Assembly: GCA_900466475.1 (NCBI GenBank)
Contig: UBMI01000006.1
Coordinates: 62,001-126,000 of the forward strand
DNA: 64,000 bases
Direction: 5' to 3'
Source: Hyphomicrobiales bacterium
GTDB taxonomy: Bacteria; Pseudomonadota; Alphaproteobacteria; Rhizobiales; Rhizobiaceae
Both the position numbers and the translations under genes were made by a program. Positions 16,913 to 28,470 of this stretch are shown piece by piece (the stretch's first letter is position 1; each line of letters opens with the position of its first letter). A model generated the notes under the pieces. That model was given only the letters and a program-made list of their open reading frames with translations, had not been told where the DNA came from and made no database searches.

Positions 16913-17764
16913 TTATCCGTCATTGGATAGCTTTCCGGCCTCTAGAATGCGTTTTGCGAGTTTCAGATGCGGCAGGTCGAGCATGCGCCCGTCGATCTGG
17001 ATGACGCCGGTGTCCGGCGAGGAGGCGAAGGCGGCTACGACTTTTTCCGCCCAACTGATCTCAGATGCGTCCGGCGTGAAGGCTCGGTTGATCGGTTCGA
17101 CCTGGCTTGGATGGATCGCCATCATTCCCGAGAAACCGTCGCGCCGGGCGCGGGCAGCATATGTCGCAAGACCGCTAAGATCACGGAAATCGGGATAGAC
17201 GGTTTCGATGGCGGGAACCGCGGCGGCGTGCGCGCCAAACAGCACCAGAGAGCGGGCGAGCTCATAGGGGGTGGTGTAGCGTCCATCTGCCTCGCGGGCG
17301 ATAACAGCGCCGATTGCGGCCGGCAGATCTTCCGCGCCCCAGGTCAGCCCGCAGAGATGAGAGGTGACGTCCCGGTAACTGCCGATCTCGAAAATGGCAG
17401 CCGGCGTTTCAGTCGCGATCGGCAGGATAGACACCGCGGATGATGACAGGTGGCTTGCGAGCTGGCGCACCGAAGCTGCGCCTTCAGCCTTCGGCAACAT
17501 GATCGCGAAGGGGCTGATCTCAGCGAGTGCAGCCAGATCGTCTTGGCAGGCAGACGTTGCAAGGGGGTTTATGCGGATCACAAGCGTCGCATCGGCCGCT
17601 CGGCGCGTGACGAAGTCGTGCACGGCGTCTCGCGCCCGCGGCTTGTTCTGCGCGGAGACGGAATCTTCCAGATCGAGGATGACGGCATCGGCGCCTGATG
17701 CGAGCGCCTTGTCGAAACGCTCCGGCCTGTCGCCGGGCACGAAAAGCAGCGAGCGCAGCCTCAT
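16913..17764 (-). CDS. CitE-like HpcH/HpaI-family CoA ester lyase
   Basis: The 283-residue protein is of the citrate-lyase beta / malyl-CoA lyase family. It has [14 protein letters not shown] at 3-16, the metal-site region [11 protein letters not shown] near 27, PKAEGA near 93, an ETP segment near 120 and the GLTWGAEDL block near 140. Enzymes of this family cleave 3-hydroxyacyl-CoAs such as malyl-, citramalyl- or beta-methylmalyl-CoA into a CoA ester and an oxo acid. The ATG overlaps the MaoC stop as ATGA. It is the last gene of the leucine operon, where HMG-CoA lyase (a different fold) is normally found, so HMG-CoA or a related ester is a possible substrate. Confidence 0.85.
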   Translation of the reverse strand: MRLRSLLFVPGDRPERFDKALASGADAVILDLEDSVSAQNKPRARDAVHDFVTRRAADATLVIRINPLATSACQDDLAALAEISPFAIMLPKAEGAASVRQLASHLSSSAVSILPIATETPAAIFEIGSYRDVTSHLCGLTWGAEDLPAAIGAVIAREADGRYTTPYELARSLVLFGAHAAAVPAIETVYPDFRDLSGLATYAARARRDGFSGMMAIHPSQVEPINRAFTPDASEISWAEKVVAAFASSPDTGVIQIDGRMLDLPHLKLAKRILEAGKLSNDG

Positions 17765-18213
17765 GACGGCTTCACCTGCAGCATGGCCGTCCGCAGGCAC
17801 TGGCAAACGATCTCGTTTCGCTGATTCAGAGTGATGTGCTTGAACGTGACAATCCCGGCATCGGGCCGGGAATTGGAGCGCCGGAGCTCCGTCACCTCCG
17901 TTTCCACCCGAAGCGAGTCACCGATGAACACCGGCTTCGGCATCGTCACCTTGTCGTAGCCGAGATTGGCGACCAGCGTGCCGAGCGTCGTGTCGCCGAC
18001 CGAGAGGCCGACGGTGAGCGCGAAGGTGAAGGTGCCATTGACGACGATGCGGCCGAATTCAGTCCCCGCCGCATAATCTGCGTCGAGATGCAGCGGCTGC
18101 GGATTATGCGAGAGCGTGGTGAAGAGCAGGTTGTCGGTTTCCGTGACGGTGCGGCGGATCTCGTGGGCGATCCGGTCGCCGACCATCCATTCGTCGAAGT
18201 AGCGGCCGGCCAT
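17761..18213 (-). CDS. MaoC-family hydratase
   Basis: The 150-residue hot-dog-fold protein has the MaoC hydratase pattern: [18 protein letters not shown] at the N-terminus and a hydratase-2-like segment [20 protein letters not shown] at about 42-61 holding the Asp/His-type catalytic residues. Relatives include mesaconyl-CoA and R-specific enoyl-CoA hydratases. It overlaps the mccA stop by one base and the CitE-like gene by four, so the three are co-translated. In the leucine pathway the step after methylcrotonyl-CoA carboxylase is hydration of 3-methylglutaconyl-CoA, normally by a crotonase-fold enzyme that is missing here. This protein may do that step. Confidence 0.87.
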   Translation of the reverse strand: MAGRYFDEWMVGDRIAHEIRRTVTETDNLLFTTLSHNPQPLHLDADYAAGTEFGRIVVNGTFTFALTVGLSVGDTTLGTLVANLGYDKVTMPKPVFIGDSLRVETEVTELRRSNSRPDAGIVTFKHITLNQRNEIVCQCLRTAMLQVKPS

Positions 18214-20078
18214 CAGTGCTCTTCCTTCATGACGCTGGCGATGAGCTGGTTTTCCGAGACCCGCGTGCCCACGGAGACCGGCAGTTTGCCGACAATGCCG
18301 TCAAAGGGCGCGCGCAGCGTATGTTCCATCTTCATCGCCTCCACCGTCAGCAGCCTGTCGCCCTTGGCAACGCGATCGCCTTCCGCGACATCGACGGAAA
18401 TGACGAGACCCGGCATCGGCGAAAGGATCGCGCCATCGCCGGCGCCCTGATGCGCTTCAACTTCGCTGGCGACGGGAAGGCCGATCGGCCAGGCATTGCC
18501 GCTATCGAAGAGAACGACGGTATCGCCGAACCTGACGGTATTGGTGTCGAGGCCGGAGCGGACATGCCCCCAATAGAGATGGTCGCCGATGCGGACGCGC
18601 GCGCGGCTATCGCCTGTTCCCGCAACACGCAGGCCGGCGAGGGCCGACCAGGGATCGGTGGCTACTTTCGCTGCCAATGCCGTCGCTGCCCTGTCGATAG
18701 CCATCTCGTCTGGCTCCTTCGGCAGCAGGGTTTCTCCGTGACGGTCGAGAAAGCCCGTATCGATCTTTGCCGCTTGGAAATCCGTGTCGATGGCGACGCG
18801 CGCGAGCAGACCGGCATTGGATTTTACCGGCCAGATTTCGATGCTTTCGCAGGCCCTGGTGAGTCTCGCGAGGGCTGCCTCACGATTTGGGCCGTGGGCT
18901 ATGATCTTGGCAATCATCGGATCGTAGAAGGCGGTGATTTCGTTACCCTCCTCGACGCCGCTGTCGACGCGGACATTTTTGGGCAAGCGCAGATGATCGA
19001 GATGGCCGATCGAGGGCAGGTAGCCGGCAGCAGGGTTTTCGGCGTAAAGGCGAGCCTCGAAGGCCCAGCCGTTCATCAAGATATCGTCTTGTCCCTTCGG
19101 CAGCGGCTCGCCGGCGGCGACCTTCAATTGCCAGAGCACCAGATCCTCGCCGGTGATGGCTTCGGTGACAGGGTGCTCCACCTGTAGCCTCGTGTTCATC
19201 TCCATGAACCAGATGCGATCCGGGCGCAGGCCCCCCGAGGCATCGGCAATGAATTCGATGGTCCCGGCACCCACATAATTTACCGCCTTCGCCGCCTTGA
19301 CCGCTGCTTCGCAAATTGAGGCTCGGGTTCCGGCGTCGAGGCCCGGGGCGGGTGCTTCCTCAATCACTTTCTGGTGCCTGCGTTGAAGCGAGCAGTCACG
19401 TTCGAAGAGATGGACGCAATTGCCGAAGCGGTCTGCAAAGACCTGTACCTCGATATGGCGCGGATTGGCGATATAGCGCTCGATCAGCACGCGGTCGTCG
19501 CCGAAGGATGAGGCAGCCTCGCGGCGGCAGGAGGCAAGCAGTTCTGTGAAATCTTCCGGTCGGTCGACGCGGCGCATGCCCTTGCCGCCGCCGCCGGCGA
19601 CAGCTTTGATAAGCACGGGATAGCCCGTTGCCATAGCTTCTGCGGCTAGCCGCTCGTCGCTCTGGTCTGCGCCCATATAGCCCGGTGTGACGGGCACGCC
19701 GGCGGCCTGCATCAGCTGTTTCGCGGCATCCTTGAGACCCATGGCACGAATTGCGGCGGGTGCGGCACCGACCCAGATGATGCCGGCATTCTCAACGGCT
19801 TCCGCAAATTCGGCATTTTCCGACAGGAAGCCGTAGCCGGGATGGATTGCAGTCGCACCCGTTCTGCGGGCGGCCTCCAGTATCCGCTCCTGTGAAAGAT
19901 AACTCTCACGAGCGGGCGCGGGGCCGATGGAAACGGCCTCGTCCGCTTCTGTCACGAAGGGCAGGTCGGCATCGGCCTCTGAATAAACGGCAATTGTGCG
20001 GATGCCGAGTGCCTTTGCCGTACGGATGATCCGGCGGGCGATCTCGCCCCTGTTGGCTATGAGCAGGCTTTCCATCAT
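18213..20078 (-). CDS. mccA: Methylcrotonyl-CoA carboxylase, biotin-containing alpha subunit
   Basis: The 621-residue protein holds biotin carboxylase and biotin carrier in one chain. The N-terminus [13 protein letters not shown] is followed by the ATP-grasp core with the glycine loop AGGGGKGMR near 164, and [14 protein letters not shown] near 288. The biotinylation site is Lys583 in AMKMEH, 35 residues from the end. It carboxylates biotin with bicarbonate and ATP for transfer to 3-methylcrotonyl-CoA by MccB. The ATG at 20078 follows GAGGTGGCG; a second ATG is adjacent. Propionyl-CoA carboxylase is the main alternative, but the partner and the adjacent ivd favour leucine breakdown. Confidence 0.9.
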   Translation of the reverse strand: MMESLLIANRGEIARRIIRTAKALGIRTIAVYSEADADLPFVTEADEAVSIGPAPARESYLSQERILEAARRTGATAIHPGYGFLSENAEFAEAVENAGIIWVGAAPAAIRAMGLKDAAKQLMQAAGVPVTPGYMGADQSDERLAAEAMATGYPVLIKAVAGGGGKGMRRVDRPEDFTELLASCRREAASSFGDDRVLIERYIANPRHIEVQVFADRFGNCVHLFERDCSLQRRHQKVIEEAPAPGLDAGTRASICEAAVKAAKAVNYVGAGTIEFIADASGGLRPDRIWFMEMNTRLQVEHPVTEAITGEDLVLWQLKVAAGEPLPKGQDDILMNGWAFEARLYAENPAAGYLPSIGHLDHLRLPKNVRVDSGVEEGNEITAFYDPMIAKIIAHGPNREAALARLTRACESIEIWPVKSNAGLLARVAIDTDFQAAKIDTGFLDRHGETLLPKEPDEMAIDRAATALAAKVATDPWSALAGLRVAGTGDSRARVRIGDHLYWGHVRSGLDTNTVRFGDTVVLFDSGNAWPIGLPVASEVEAHQGAGDGAILSPMPGLVISVDVAEGDRVAKGDRLLTVEAMKMEHTLRAPFDGIVGKLPVSVGTRVSENQLIASVMKEEH

Positions 20079-20085
20079 CGCCACC

Positions 20086-21696
20086 TCACATCCGAAAGAG
20101 GCCGAAACGCGGCCCTTTGGGGATAGGTGCATTCAGGCAGGCGGAAAAGGCAAGGCCAAGCACATCGCGCGTCTGGCGCGGATCGATGATGCCGTCGTCC
20201 CAGAGACGTGCGGTGGCGTAATATGGATTGCCCTCAGCCTCGTAGCCGGCGCGGATCGGCGCCTTGAAGGCTTCTTCATCTTCGACTGGCCATGTCTCCC
20301 CGCGTGCTTCCATCGCATCACGGCGGATGGTGGCAAGTACGGAAGCCGCCTGCTCGCCGCCCATCACGCTGATGCGGCTGTTCGGCCAGGTAAAAAGGAA
20401 GCGTGGGCGATAGGCTCGGCCGCACATGCCGTAATTGCCAGCCCCGAAACTGCCGCCGATGATGACGGTGACCTTGGGCACCGTGGCTGTGGCAACTGCG
20501 GTGACGAGCTTCGCCCCATCCTTCGCGATGCCGCCCGCCTCATAACGTCCGCCGACCATGAAACCTGATATGTTCTGCAAAAACAGCAGCGGCACGCGGC
20601 GCTGGCAGGCAAGCTCGATGAAATGTGCGCCCTTCAGCGCGCTCTCGGAAAACAGCACGCCATTGTTGGCGATGACGGCGACAGGCAGGCCCCAGATACG
20701 GGCAAAACCGCAGATGAGCGTCGTGCCATAGAGCGGCTTGAACTCATGGAACTCGGACCCATCGACGACCCGGCCTATGACCTCGCGCACGTCATAGGGC
20801 GAGCGGACGTCCTCGGGGATGATGCCGTTGAGATCTTCGGGATCGAGTTTGGGTGGGCGAGGGGCCCGGATGTCGATATCGACCGATTTCACGCTGTTGA
20901 GACTGGCGACGATATCGCGCACGAGAAGCAGCGCATGCTCGTCGTTTTCGGCGACATGATCGACGACGCCGGAGCGGCGGCCATGGGTCTCGGCGCCGCC
21001 GAGCTCCTCGGCCGAAATGATCTCGCCGGTCGCGGCTTTCACCAATGGCGGGCCGGCAAGGAAGATCGTGCCCTGGTTGCGCACGATGACCGTCTCATCG
21101 GACATGGCTGGCACATAGGCGCCGCCGGCCGTGCAGCTTCCCATCACGCAGGCAATCTGCGGAATGCCTTCCGCCGACATTTGCGCCTGATTGTAGAAAA
21201 TCGCCCCGAAATGATCGCGGTCGGGAAAGACCTCGGCCTGATGCGGAAGATTGGCGCCGCCACTGTCGACGAGATAGATGCAGGGCAGCCGGTTCTGCAT
21301 GGCAATTTCCTGAGCCCGCAGATGTTTCCTTACCGTCATCGGAAAATAGGCGCCGCCCTTCACCGTCGCATCATTGGCGACGATCATCACCTCGCGGCCG
21401 GAGACGCGGCCTATCCCGGTGATGATGCCGGCACCCGGGGCTTCATCGCCATACATGCCGTTTGCTGTCAGTGTGCCGATCTCCAGGAACGGGCTGCCGC
21501 CGTCGAGCAGCAGCTGGATGCGGTCGCGCGGCAGTAGCTTGCCCTTGCTCGCGTGGCGTTCACGGGCCGCTTGCGAGCCGCCCTCGCGGGTCTTGGCCGA
21601 GCGATCGTAGAGTTCGGCGATCAGTCCCTTGTTCTTGATGCTGTTGGCTTTGAAGGTTTCGCTGTCGCGATCGATCACTGAGGAAATCGCCGTCAT
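20086..21696 (-). CDS. mccB: Methylcrotonyl-CoA carboxylase, carboxyltransferase beta subunit
   Basis: The 536-residue protein is a crotonase-fold carboxyltransferase of the AccD/PccB family. It includes [20 protein letters not shown] near 113, [15 protein letters not shown] near 173, [15 protein letters not shown] near 213 and the [15 protein letters not shown] block near 412. The length and the last two motifs are typical of MccB and GCD-like subunits. It transfers carboxyl from MccA biotin to 3-methylcrotonyl-CoA, giving 3-methylglutaconyl-CoA. The ATG overlaps the ivd stop as ATGA, which decides the start over a longer in-frame version. Confidence 0.93.
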   Translation of the reverse strand: MTAISSVIDRDSETFKANSIKNKGLIAELYDRSAKTREGGSQAARERHASKGKLLPRDRIQLLLDGGSPFLEIGTLTANGMYGDEAPGAGIITGIGRVSGREVMIVANDATVKGGAYFPMTVRKHLRAQEIAMQNRLPCIYLVDSGGANLPHQAEVFPDRDHFGAIFYNQAQMSAEGIPQIACVMGSCTAGGAYVPAMSDETVIVRNQGTIFLAGPPLVKAATGEIISAEELGGAETHGRRSGVVDHVAENDEHALLLVRDIVASLNSVKSVDIDIRAPRPPKLDPEDLNGIIPEDVRSPYDVREVIGRVVDGSEFHEFKPLYGTTLICGFARIWGLPVAVIANNGVLFSESALKGAHFIELACQRRVPLLFLQNISGFMVGGRYEAGGIAKDGAKLVTAVATATVPKVTVIIGGSFGAGNYGMCGRAYRPRFLFTWPNSRISVMGGEQAASVLATIRRDAMEARGETWPVEDEEAFKAPIRAGYEAEGNPYYATARLWDDGIIDPRQTRDVLGLAFSACLNAPIPKGPRFGLFRM

Positions 21697-22838
21697 GATG
21701 CGATGAGCTCCCGACCGATCAGATAGCGTCGAATCTCGTTGGTCCCGGCGCCGATATCGTAAAGCTTGGCGTCGCGCAGAAAGCGCTCGACCGGCCACTC
21801 CTTGGTATATCCCGCGCCGCCAAGCGCCTGGATTGCCTCCAGCGAGACCTTTACGGCATTTTCGCTGGCAAAGAGGATGGCGGCTGCCGCATCCGCGCGT
21901 GTCGTGCGGCCGGCATCACAGGCACGAGCGACGGAATAGACATAGGCGCGAGACGAATTCAGCGCGACATACATATCGGCGATTTTGCCCTGCATGAGCT
22001 GGAAGTCACCGATTGCCTTGCCGAACTGTTTGCGCTCGCGCACATAGGGCAGCACCACGTCGAGGCAGGCCTGCATGATCCCGAGCGGGCCGGCAGCCAG
22101 CACGGCACGCTCATAATCGAGGCCGGACATCAGGATTTTCACGCCGTCGCCTTCCCGGCCCATCACCGCCTCCGCCGGCACTTCGCAATCCTGAAAGACC
22201 AACTCTGCCGTATCGCTGCCGCGCATGCCGAGTTTGGAGAGCTTCTTCGAAACGCTGAAGCCTGGCAAACCCTTCTCGATGATGAAAGCTGAAATGCCCT
22301 TCGGTCCGGCGGCCGGATCGGTCTTGGCGTAGACGACAAGTACGTCGGCATGAGGTGCGTTGGTGATCCAGAACTTCGTCCCGTTGAGTAGGTAGCGATC
22401 ACCCTTGCGCTCGGCCCTGAGCCGCATGGAAACGACGTCCGAGCCGGAACCGGCTTCGGACATGGCAAGCGAGCCGACATGCTCGCCCGAAATCAGCCTA
22501 GGCAGATAGCGGTGTTTCTGCTCCGGTGCCGCCCAGCGGCGGATCTGGTTGATACAGAGATTGGAATGAGCGCCGTAACTCAGCCCCACGGAGGCCGATG
22601 CACGCGATACTTCCTCCATGGCTACGACATGCTCGAGGTAACCCAGACCAGCGCCGCCGAACTCCTCCTCGACAGTGATGCCATGCAGACCGAGCTCCCC
22701 CATCTTCGGCCAGAGCTGGCGGGGAAACGTGTTGCTTTCGTCGATCTCCGTGGCGAGCGGAGCAATATTGTCAGCGGCAAAGCGCGCCGTCGCATCACGG
22801 ATTGCATCCGCGGTTTCGCCCAACGAAAAATCAAACAT
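21693..22838 (-). CDS. ivd: Isovaleryl-CoA dehydrogenase
   Basis: A 381-residue FAD acyl-CoA dehydrogenase. Its catalytic base is placed as in isovaleryl-CoA dehydrogenase: Glu243 in [15 protein letters not shown], while the usual C-terminal position is Gly ([10 protein letters not shown]). FAD-site motifs SEAGSGSD near 127 and FWITN near 156 are present. It oxidises isovaleryl-CoA to 3-methylcrotonyl-CoA, the first acyl-CoA step of leucine breakdown, passing electrons to ETF. The ATG at 22838 has GGGAGGA seven nt upstream. It is the first enzyme gene of ivd-mccB-mccA-MaoC-CitE. Confidence 0.95.
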   Translation of the reverse strand: MFDFSLGETADAIRDATARFAADNIAPLATEIDESNTFPRQLWPKMGELGLHGITVEEEFGGAGLGYLEHVVAMEEVSRASASVGLSYGAHSNLCINQIRRWAAPEQKHRYLPRLISGEHVGSLAMSEAGSGSDVVSMRLRAERKGDRYLLNGTKFWITNAPHADVLVVYAKTDPAAGPKGISAFIIEKGLPGFSVSKKLSKLGMRGSDTAELVFQDCEVPAEAVMGREGDGVKILMSGLDYERAVLAAGPLGIMQACLDVVLPYVRERKQFGKAIGDFQLMQGKIADMYVALNSSRAYVYSVARACDAGRTTRADAAAAILFASENAVKVSLEAIQALGGAGYTKEWPVERFLRDAKLYDIGAGTNEIRRYLIGRELIAS

Positions 22839-22904
22839 GGCATTCCTCCCGCTAAAATATGTAGCGCGGGTTGCGACTGGTTCAAAGCTCCCCTTCAACG
22901 AAGC

Positions 22905-23918
22905 CTATTCCCATTGCGCCGATTTTGCCTCTTCACGGCGGAAGGCCTCGGGACTCTTGCCTATCCATTTCTTGAAGGCGCGAAAGAAGGCACTGGGCTC
23001 GGAATAGCCGAGCTGCACGGCGATTTCGCCGATCGTCTTCTGGGTGTTCATCAGCATGTCGACGGCGAGATCGCGGCGGATATCGTCCTTGATGCCGGCA
23101 TAGCTCTGGCCCTCGTCGTGCAGGCGATGTCGCAGTGTCGAGGAGGGCATGTGCATGTCTTTTGCCAGTGTTTGAAAACTCGTCCAGGCGGCGGGAGAGG
23201 TCTGGGAGAGACGGCGGCGCACCGCAGCGGCGATGCCGGCATCATAGCGGTAGCGCACGAGGATGTTGGCCGGGGCTCCACGCAGGAACTGCTTCAGGGA
23301 TTGTTCGCTGCGCGAAATCGGCAGATCGAGCATTGAGCTATCGAAGCCGAGCCGGCTGATCGGCTGCGAGAAGCGTACCGGGGCGCCGAAGAAGAGCCGG
23401 TAGTCGGCACCCTGGCCAGGTTCTGCGCAGCGAAAATCGACGAGCCGGATCGGGATGCGTCGGCCGACCAGCCAGCAGATGATGCCGTGAAGGAGTATCC
23501 AGTAAGTGCGGTAGGCGAAGGCCGAGCGCGGTTCGCCGGCGTCGCGCAGCTCGATCTGAGCCAGCCCGTCGCGGACGACGAGCGTGCCGCGCGGATCGTC
23601 CAGCACCACATCGAGGAAACGCAAGGCCCGCCGCAGGGCATGGCCGAGGGTGGGCGCGTGCAGCACGCAATGGCAAAGCAGCGTGAAACTGCCGCTGCGC
23701 ATCGGCCGGGCGCCCATGCCGAAGAATTCGTCGTCGAGTTCGGCGGCGATTGCTAGCCAGAGCGCACCATAGACTTCGGCCGAAACCGGATGATTGATCT
23801 GCTCGGGCAGGCCGAGTCTGGCCAGGATCGGCGCTGTCGGCCTCCCCAACCTTCGCAGGCTGTCGAGGGCTTCGTCGACAAAGCCTGGCGCAATCATGCG
23901 TCGCTCGATTTCAGCCAT
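22905..23918 (-). CDS. AraC-family transcriptional regulator
   Basis: The 337-residue protein has an N-terminal effector-binding region of the arabinose-binding-like type seen in OruR/ArgR-class AraC proteins, and a C-terminal AraC DNA-binding domain from about 235. The second helix-turn-helix is visible as IGEIAVQLGYSEPSAFFRAFKKW near 298-320 (first part). It lies 66 nt upstream of ivd on the same strand and divergent from the SDR-thiolase-bkd operon, so it is placed to control both arms of branched-chain degradation. Pseudomonas uses a MerR-type LiuR for the leucine arm, so this would be a different regulator type; the effector is unknown. Confidence 0.88.
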   Translation of the reverse strand: MAEIERRMIAPGFVDEALDSLRRLGRPTAPILARLGLPEQINHPVSAEVYGALWLAIAAELDDEFFGMGARPMRSGSFTLLCHCVLHAPTLGHALRRALRFLDVVLDDPRGTLVVRDGLAQIELRDAGEPRSAFAYRTYWILLHGIICWLVGRRIPIRLVDFRCAEPGQGADYRLFFGAPVRFSQPISRLGFDSSMLDLPISRSEQSLKQFLRGAPANILVRYRYDAGIAAAVRRRLSQTSPAAWTSFQTLAKDMHMPSSTLRHRLHDEGQSYAGIKDDIRRDLAVDMLMNTQKTIGEIAVQLGYSEPSAFFRAFKKWIGKSPEAFRREEAKSAQWE

Positions 23919-24055
23919 TGCCGCTCCGCCGCCTGTGGCAAAATTGGCCGCGATAATGCGGCAATTCTGTCATCGCTTGCAATAGGGTGAGGGATTAGAA
24001 TTCCATTTCAGGTAGACTCTGGAGGGAATGTCTGCTGGGCAAGGAGGAGCGGTCC

Positions 24056-24823
24056 GTGCAGATCAGCGGCGCAAATTTCATCGTTACCGGCGGCGGCTCC
24101 GGGCTTGGGGCGGCAACGGCGCGTATGCTCGTCGAAGCTGGCGGTCGCGTGATGATCGCCGATCTCAATCTTGATGCAGGCGAGGCGATTGCCCGCGAAC
24201 TGGGGCAGGGCGCCCGCTTCATCAGGGCCGATGTGACGGACGAACAAGACGGCGCTGCCGTCATCGCCGCAGCTGTCGATGCCTTCGGTCCGCTTCGCGG
24301 GCTTATCAATTGTGCCGGCGTGGCACCGGCCGAGAAGGTCGTCGGCGGCGATGGGCCGCACCGGCTGGAAAGCTTTGTCCGAACGATCAGCATCAATCTC
24401 ATCGGCACTTTCAACATGATCAGGCTCGCGGCCGCTGCCATCCAAAACGCAGAGCCGGATGCCGAAGGCGAGCGCGGCGTGATCGTCAACACGGCTTCGG
24501 CTGCGGCCTTCGACGGACAGATCGGGCAGGCGGCCTATGCCGCGTCCAAGGGCGGCGTCGCTGCAATGACGCTGCCGATTGCCCGCGAACTTGCCCGCCA
24601 TGGTATTCGTACCGTGTCGATTGCGCCCGGCATTTTCGAAACGCCGATGATGGCCGGCATGCCGGCCGAGGTGCGCGAAGCGCTCGGCAAGAGCGTGCCG
24701 TTCCCGCCGCGGCTTGGGCATCCAGCCGAATTTGCCGCGCTGGTGCGCCATATCCTGGAAAACAGCATGCTGAACGGCGAGGTCATTCGCCTCGACGGCG
24801 CATTGCGCATGGGCGCGCGCTGA
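24056..24823 (+). CDS. Short-chain 3-hydroxyacyl-CoA dehydrogenase (HSD10-like)
   Basis: The 255-residue SDR enzyme has the NAD site TGGGSGLG at 11-18, NCAG at 85-88, the catalytic Ser148, Tyr161 and Lys165 (YAASK), and the insertion around 90-105 that marks type-2 3-hydroxyacyl-CoA dehydrogenases. Such enzymes oxidise 2-methyl-3-hydroxybutyryl-CoA in isoleucine breakdown, among other substrates. The start is GTG at 24056 behind AAGGAGGAGC, an unusually strong site that decides the start. It is the first gene of the plus-strand operon and is followed after 22 nt by a thiolase, the next step of the isoleucine route. Confidence 0.9.
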   Translation: MQISGANFIVTGGGSGLGAATARMLVEAGGRVMIADLNLDAGEAIARELGQGARFIRADVTDEQDGAAVIAAAVDAFGPLRGLINCAGVAPAEKVVGGDGPHRLESFVRTISINLIGTFNMIRLAAAAIQNAEPDAEGERGVIVNTASAAAFDGQIGQAAYAASKGGVAAMTLPIARELARHGIRTVSIAPGIFETPMMAGMPAEVREALGKSVPFPPRLGHPAEFAALVRHILENSMLNGEVIRLDGALRMGAR

Positions 24824-24845
24824 GCGTCAGCCCGAAGGAGGAAAC

Positions 24846-26033
24846 ATGACGCTGCAGGATCCCATCGTCATCGTCGGCGCGGCCCGCACGCCGATTGGCA
24901 GCTTTCAGGGTGAACTCAAGGACGCCGCCGCCCCCGAACTGGGCGCAGCGGTGATCCGCGCAGCGCTTGAACGCAGCGGTGTTGAGGCTGACGCAATCGA
25001 GGAGGTCGTTTTCGGCTGTGTTTTGCCGGCCGGTCAAGGCCAGGCGCCGGCTCGCCAGGCGGCGATCTATGCTGGATTGCCCTTTGCCACGGGCGCCAGC
25101 ACGGTCAACAAGATGTGCGGCTCCGGCATGAAGGCCGTCATGATGGCGCATGACCTGATTGCCGCCGGCAGCGGTTCTATCGCGGTCGCCGGCGGCATGG
25201 AAAGCATGACGAATGCGCCCTATCTTCTTGATCGCGCCCGAGCGGGTTACAGGCTGGGCCATGGGCGGGTCGTGGACCATATGTTCCTCGACGGGCTGGA
25301 GGACGCGTATGACAAGGGGCGCTTGATGGGCAGCTTCGCGGAGGATTGCGCCGAAGCCTATCAGTTTACGCGCGAGGCGCAGGACGCCTACGCGGTCACG
25401 TCGCTGACACGAGCGCAGAAAGCGATCGCCGAGGGCCGCTTCGATAAGGAGATCGTGCCGGTAACGGTGAAATCCGGCAGGACCGAGCAGGTGGCGAGCG
25501 TTGATGAGCAGCCCGGCAAGGCAAAGCCGGACAAGATCCCCACTCTGAAACCTGCCTTCCGCGATGGCGGCACGGTGACGGCCGCCAATTCCAGTTCGAT
25601 TTCCGATGGTGCCGCCGCGCTTGTTCTGATGCGCCGTTCGGAGGCGGAGCGCCGCGGCCTCAAGCCGCTGGCCACCGTCCTCGGCCACGCCACACATTCG
25701 CAAGCGCCCAATCTCTTTGCCACGGCGCCGATCGGTGCCCTGCAGAAGCTCTCGGACCGCACCGGCCTGCCGCTTTCCGGGGTGGACCTCTTCGAGATCA
25801 ACGAAGCCTTTGCCGTCGTTGCCATGGCTGCAATGCGTGATCTCGACCTGCCGCATGACAAGGTGAATGTGCATGGCGGCGCCTGCGCGCTCGGCCATCC
25901 GATCGGCGCGTCCGGTGCACGCATTCTGGTGACGCTGCTGTCGGCGCTCGAGCGTTACGACCTGAAGCGCGGCATGGCTGCACTTTGCATCGGTGGCGGT
26001 GAAGCGACCGCTGTCGCTCTCGAGCGGCATTAA
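24846..26033 (+). CDS. Acetyl-CoA C-acyltransferase (thiolase)
   Basis: The 395-residue protein is a biosynthetic-type thiolase by length. Acylated Cys91 lies in NKMCGSGMKAV, the His of GGACALGHPIGASGAR is near 350, and the second Cys in LCIGGGEATA is near 381. It would cleave 2-methylacetoacetyl-CoA to propionyl-CoA and acetyl-CoA in isoleucine breakdown. It could also act on acetoacetyl-CoA from the leucine arm. The ATG follows AAGGAGGAAAC. Flanking genes (HSD10-like SDR, acyl-CoA dehydrogenase) support the catabolic role over polyhydroxybutyrate synthesis. Confidence 0.9.
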   Translation: MTLQDPIVIVGAARTPIGSFQGELKDAAAPELGAAVIRAALERSGVEADAIEEVVFGCVLPAGQGQAPARQAAIYAGLPFATGASTVNKMCGSGMKAVMMAHDLIAAGSGSIAVAGGMESMTNAPYLLDRARAGYRLGHGRVVDHMFLDGLEDAYDKGRLMGSFAEDCAEAYQFTREAQDAYAVTSLTRAQKAIAEGRFDKEIVPVTVKSGRTEQVASVDEQPGKAKPDKIPTLKPAFRDGGTVTAANSSSISDGAAALVLMRRSEAERRGLKPLATVLGHATHSQAPNLFATAPIGALQKLSDRTGLPLSGVDLFEINEAFAVVAMAAMRDLDLPHDKVNVHGGACALGHPIGASGARILVTLLSALERYDLKRGMAALCIGGGEATAVALERH

Positions 26034-26048
26034 GGGAGGGGCGCGCTG

Positions 26049-27176
26049 ATGATCCTTTCCGAACTTCAGCAGCAGATCCGCGATCTAGCCCGCGACTTCG
26101 CTCGGGAAAGGCTGGCGCCGGGAGCGGCGAAGCGCGACCGGGAATCTCTTTTCCCGCGTGAAGAATTGAAGGAAATGGGCGAACTCGGTCTGCTCGGCAT
26201 GCTGGTGCCGGAAGCCTATGGCGGATCCGACACCGGTGTCATCGCCTATGCCGCAGCGCTCGAAGAAATCGCCGCCGGTGACGGACCATGCTCGACCATC
26301 ATGAGTGTGCATAGCTCGGTCGGCTGCGTGCCGATCCTGAAATTCGGCAATGATGACCAGCGGCAGCGCTTCCTGCCGAAGCTTGCGAGTGGCGAATGGA
26401 TCGGTGGTTTTGCGCTGACGGAGCCGCAGGCAGGTTCGGATGCTTCGAACCTCAAGACGCGGGCGCGCCGCGATGGCGATCACTATGTGCTCGACGGCGC
26501 CAAGCAATTCATCACCTCAGGCAAGAACGGCCAGGTCATCATCGTCTTTGCCGTCACCGATCCCGATGCCGGTAAGAAGGGTATCACCGCTTTCATCGTG
26601 CCGACCGATACGCCGGGTTACGAGGTGATCCGTGTCGAGGAAAAACTCGGCCTGCATTCTTCCGACACATGCCAGATTGCCTTCAGCGGGATGCGTATTC
26701 CCGTCGAGCTTCGGCTTGGCGAAGAGGGCGAGGGCTATCGCATCGCCCTTGCCAATCTCGAGGGTGGACGGATCGGTATTGCGGCGCAGGCCGTCGGCAT
26801 GGCGAAGGCTGCCTTCGAGGCGGCGCGCGATTATGCCCGCGAACGCAGCGCCTTCGGCAAGCCGATCGTCGAGCATCAGGCCGTCGGATTCCGGCTCGCC
26901 GATATGGCAACGCGGATCGAGGCGGCGCGGCAGCTGGTCTTTCACGCGGCCTCACTCCGCGAAGCAGGACTGCCATGCCTGTCGGAAGCATCGATGGCCA
27001 AGCTCTTTGCCTCCGAGCTGGCCGAGCGCGTCTGCTCAGATGCGATCCAGATCCACGGCGGCTACGGCTATATGGCCGATTATCCGGTGGAGCGCATCTA
27101 TCGCGACGTGCGCATCTGCCAGATCTATGAGGGTACGAGTGACGTGCAGCGCATGGTGATTGCCCGCAACCTATAA
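26049..27176 (+). CDS. Acyl-CoA dehydrogenase, short/branched-chain type
   Basis: The 375-residue FAD enzyme carries its catalytic Glu at the usual C-terminal position, Glu361 in [11 protein letters not shown], unlike the isovaleryl-CoA dehydrogenase of the neighbouring operon. FAD motifs [11 protein letters not shown] near 123 and FITSG near 154 are present. By context it should oxidise 2-methylbutyryl-CoA or isobutyryl-CoA made by the keto-acid dehydrogenase encoded downstream. A strong GGGAGGGG precedes the ATG. A 60-nt gap with AGGAGAGGAG-like sequence separates it from bkdA1; it may be read through. Confidence 0.9.
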   Translation: MILSELQQQIRDLARDFARERLAPGAAKRDRESLFPREELKEMGELGLLGMLVPEAYGGSDTGVIAYAAALEEIAAGDGPCSTIMSVHSSVGCVPILKFGNDDQRQRFLPKLASGEWIGGFALTEPQAGSDASNLKTRARRDGDHYVLDGAKQFITSGKNGQVIIVFAVTDPDAGKKGITAFIVPTDTPGYEVIRVEEKLGLHSSDTCQIAFSGMRIPVELRLGEEGEGYRIALANLEGGRIGIAAQAVGMAKAAFEAARDYARERSAFGKPIVEHQAVGFRLADMATRIEAARQLVFHAASLREAGLPCLSEASMAKLFASELAERVCSDAIQIHGGYGYMADYPVERIYRDVRICQIYEGTSDVQRMVIARNL

Positions 27177-27218
27177 AAATAAGGTCCGGCTTCTGGAGGA
27201 GAGGAGCGGGGCTGCTAA

Positions 27219-28469
<1,251 letters not shown>

Positions 28470-28470
28470 C

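Noticed and set aside
24783..26030. 415-codon minus-strand frame over the thiolase
   Set aside because: It is the antisense shadow of a thiolase with both catalytic Cys residues; its protein is rich in Arg, His and Gly with no domain.
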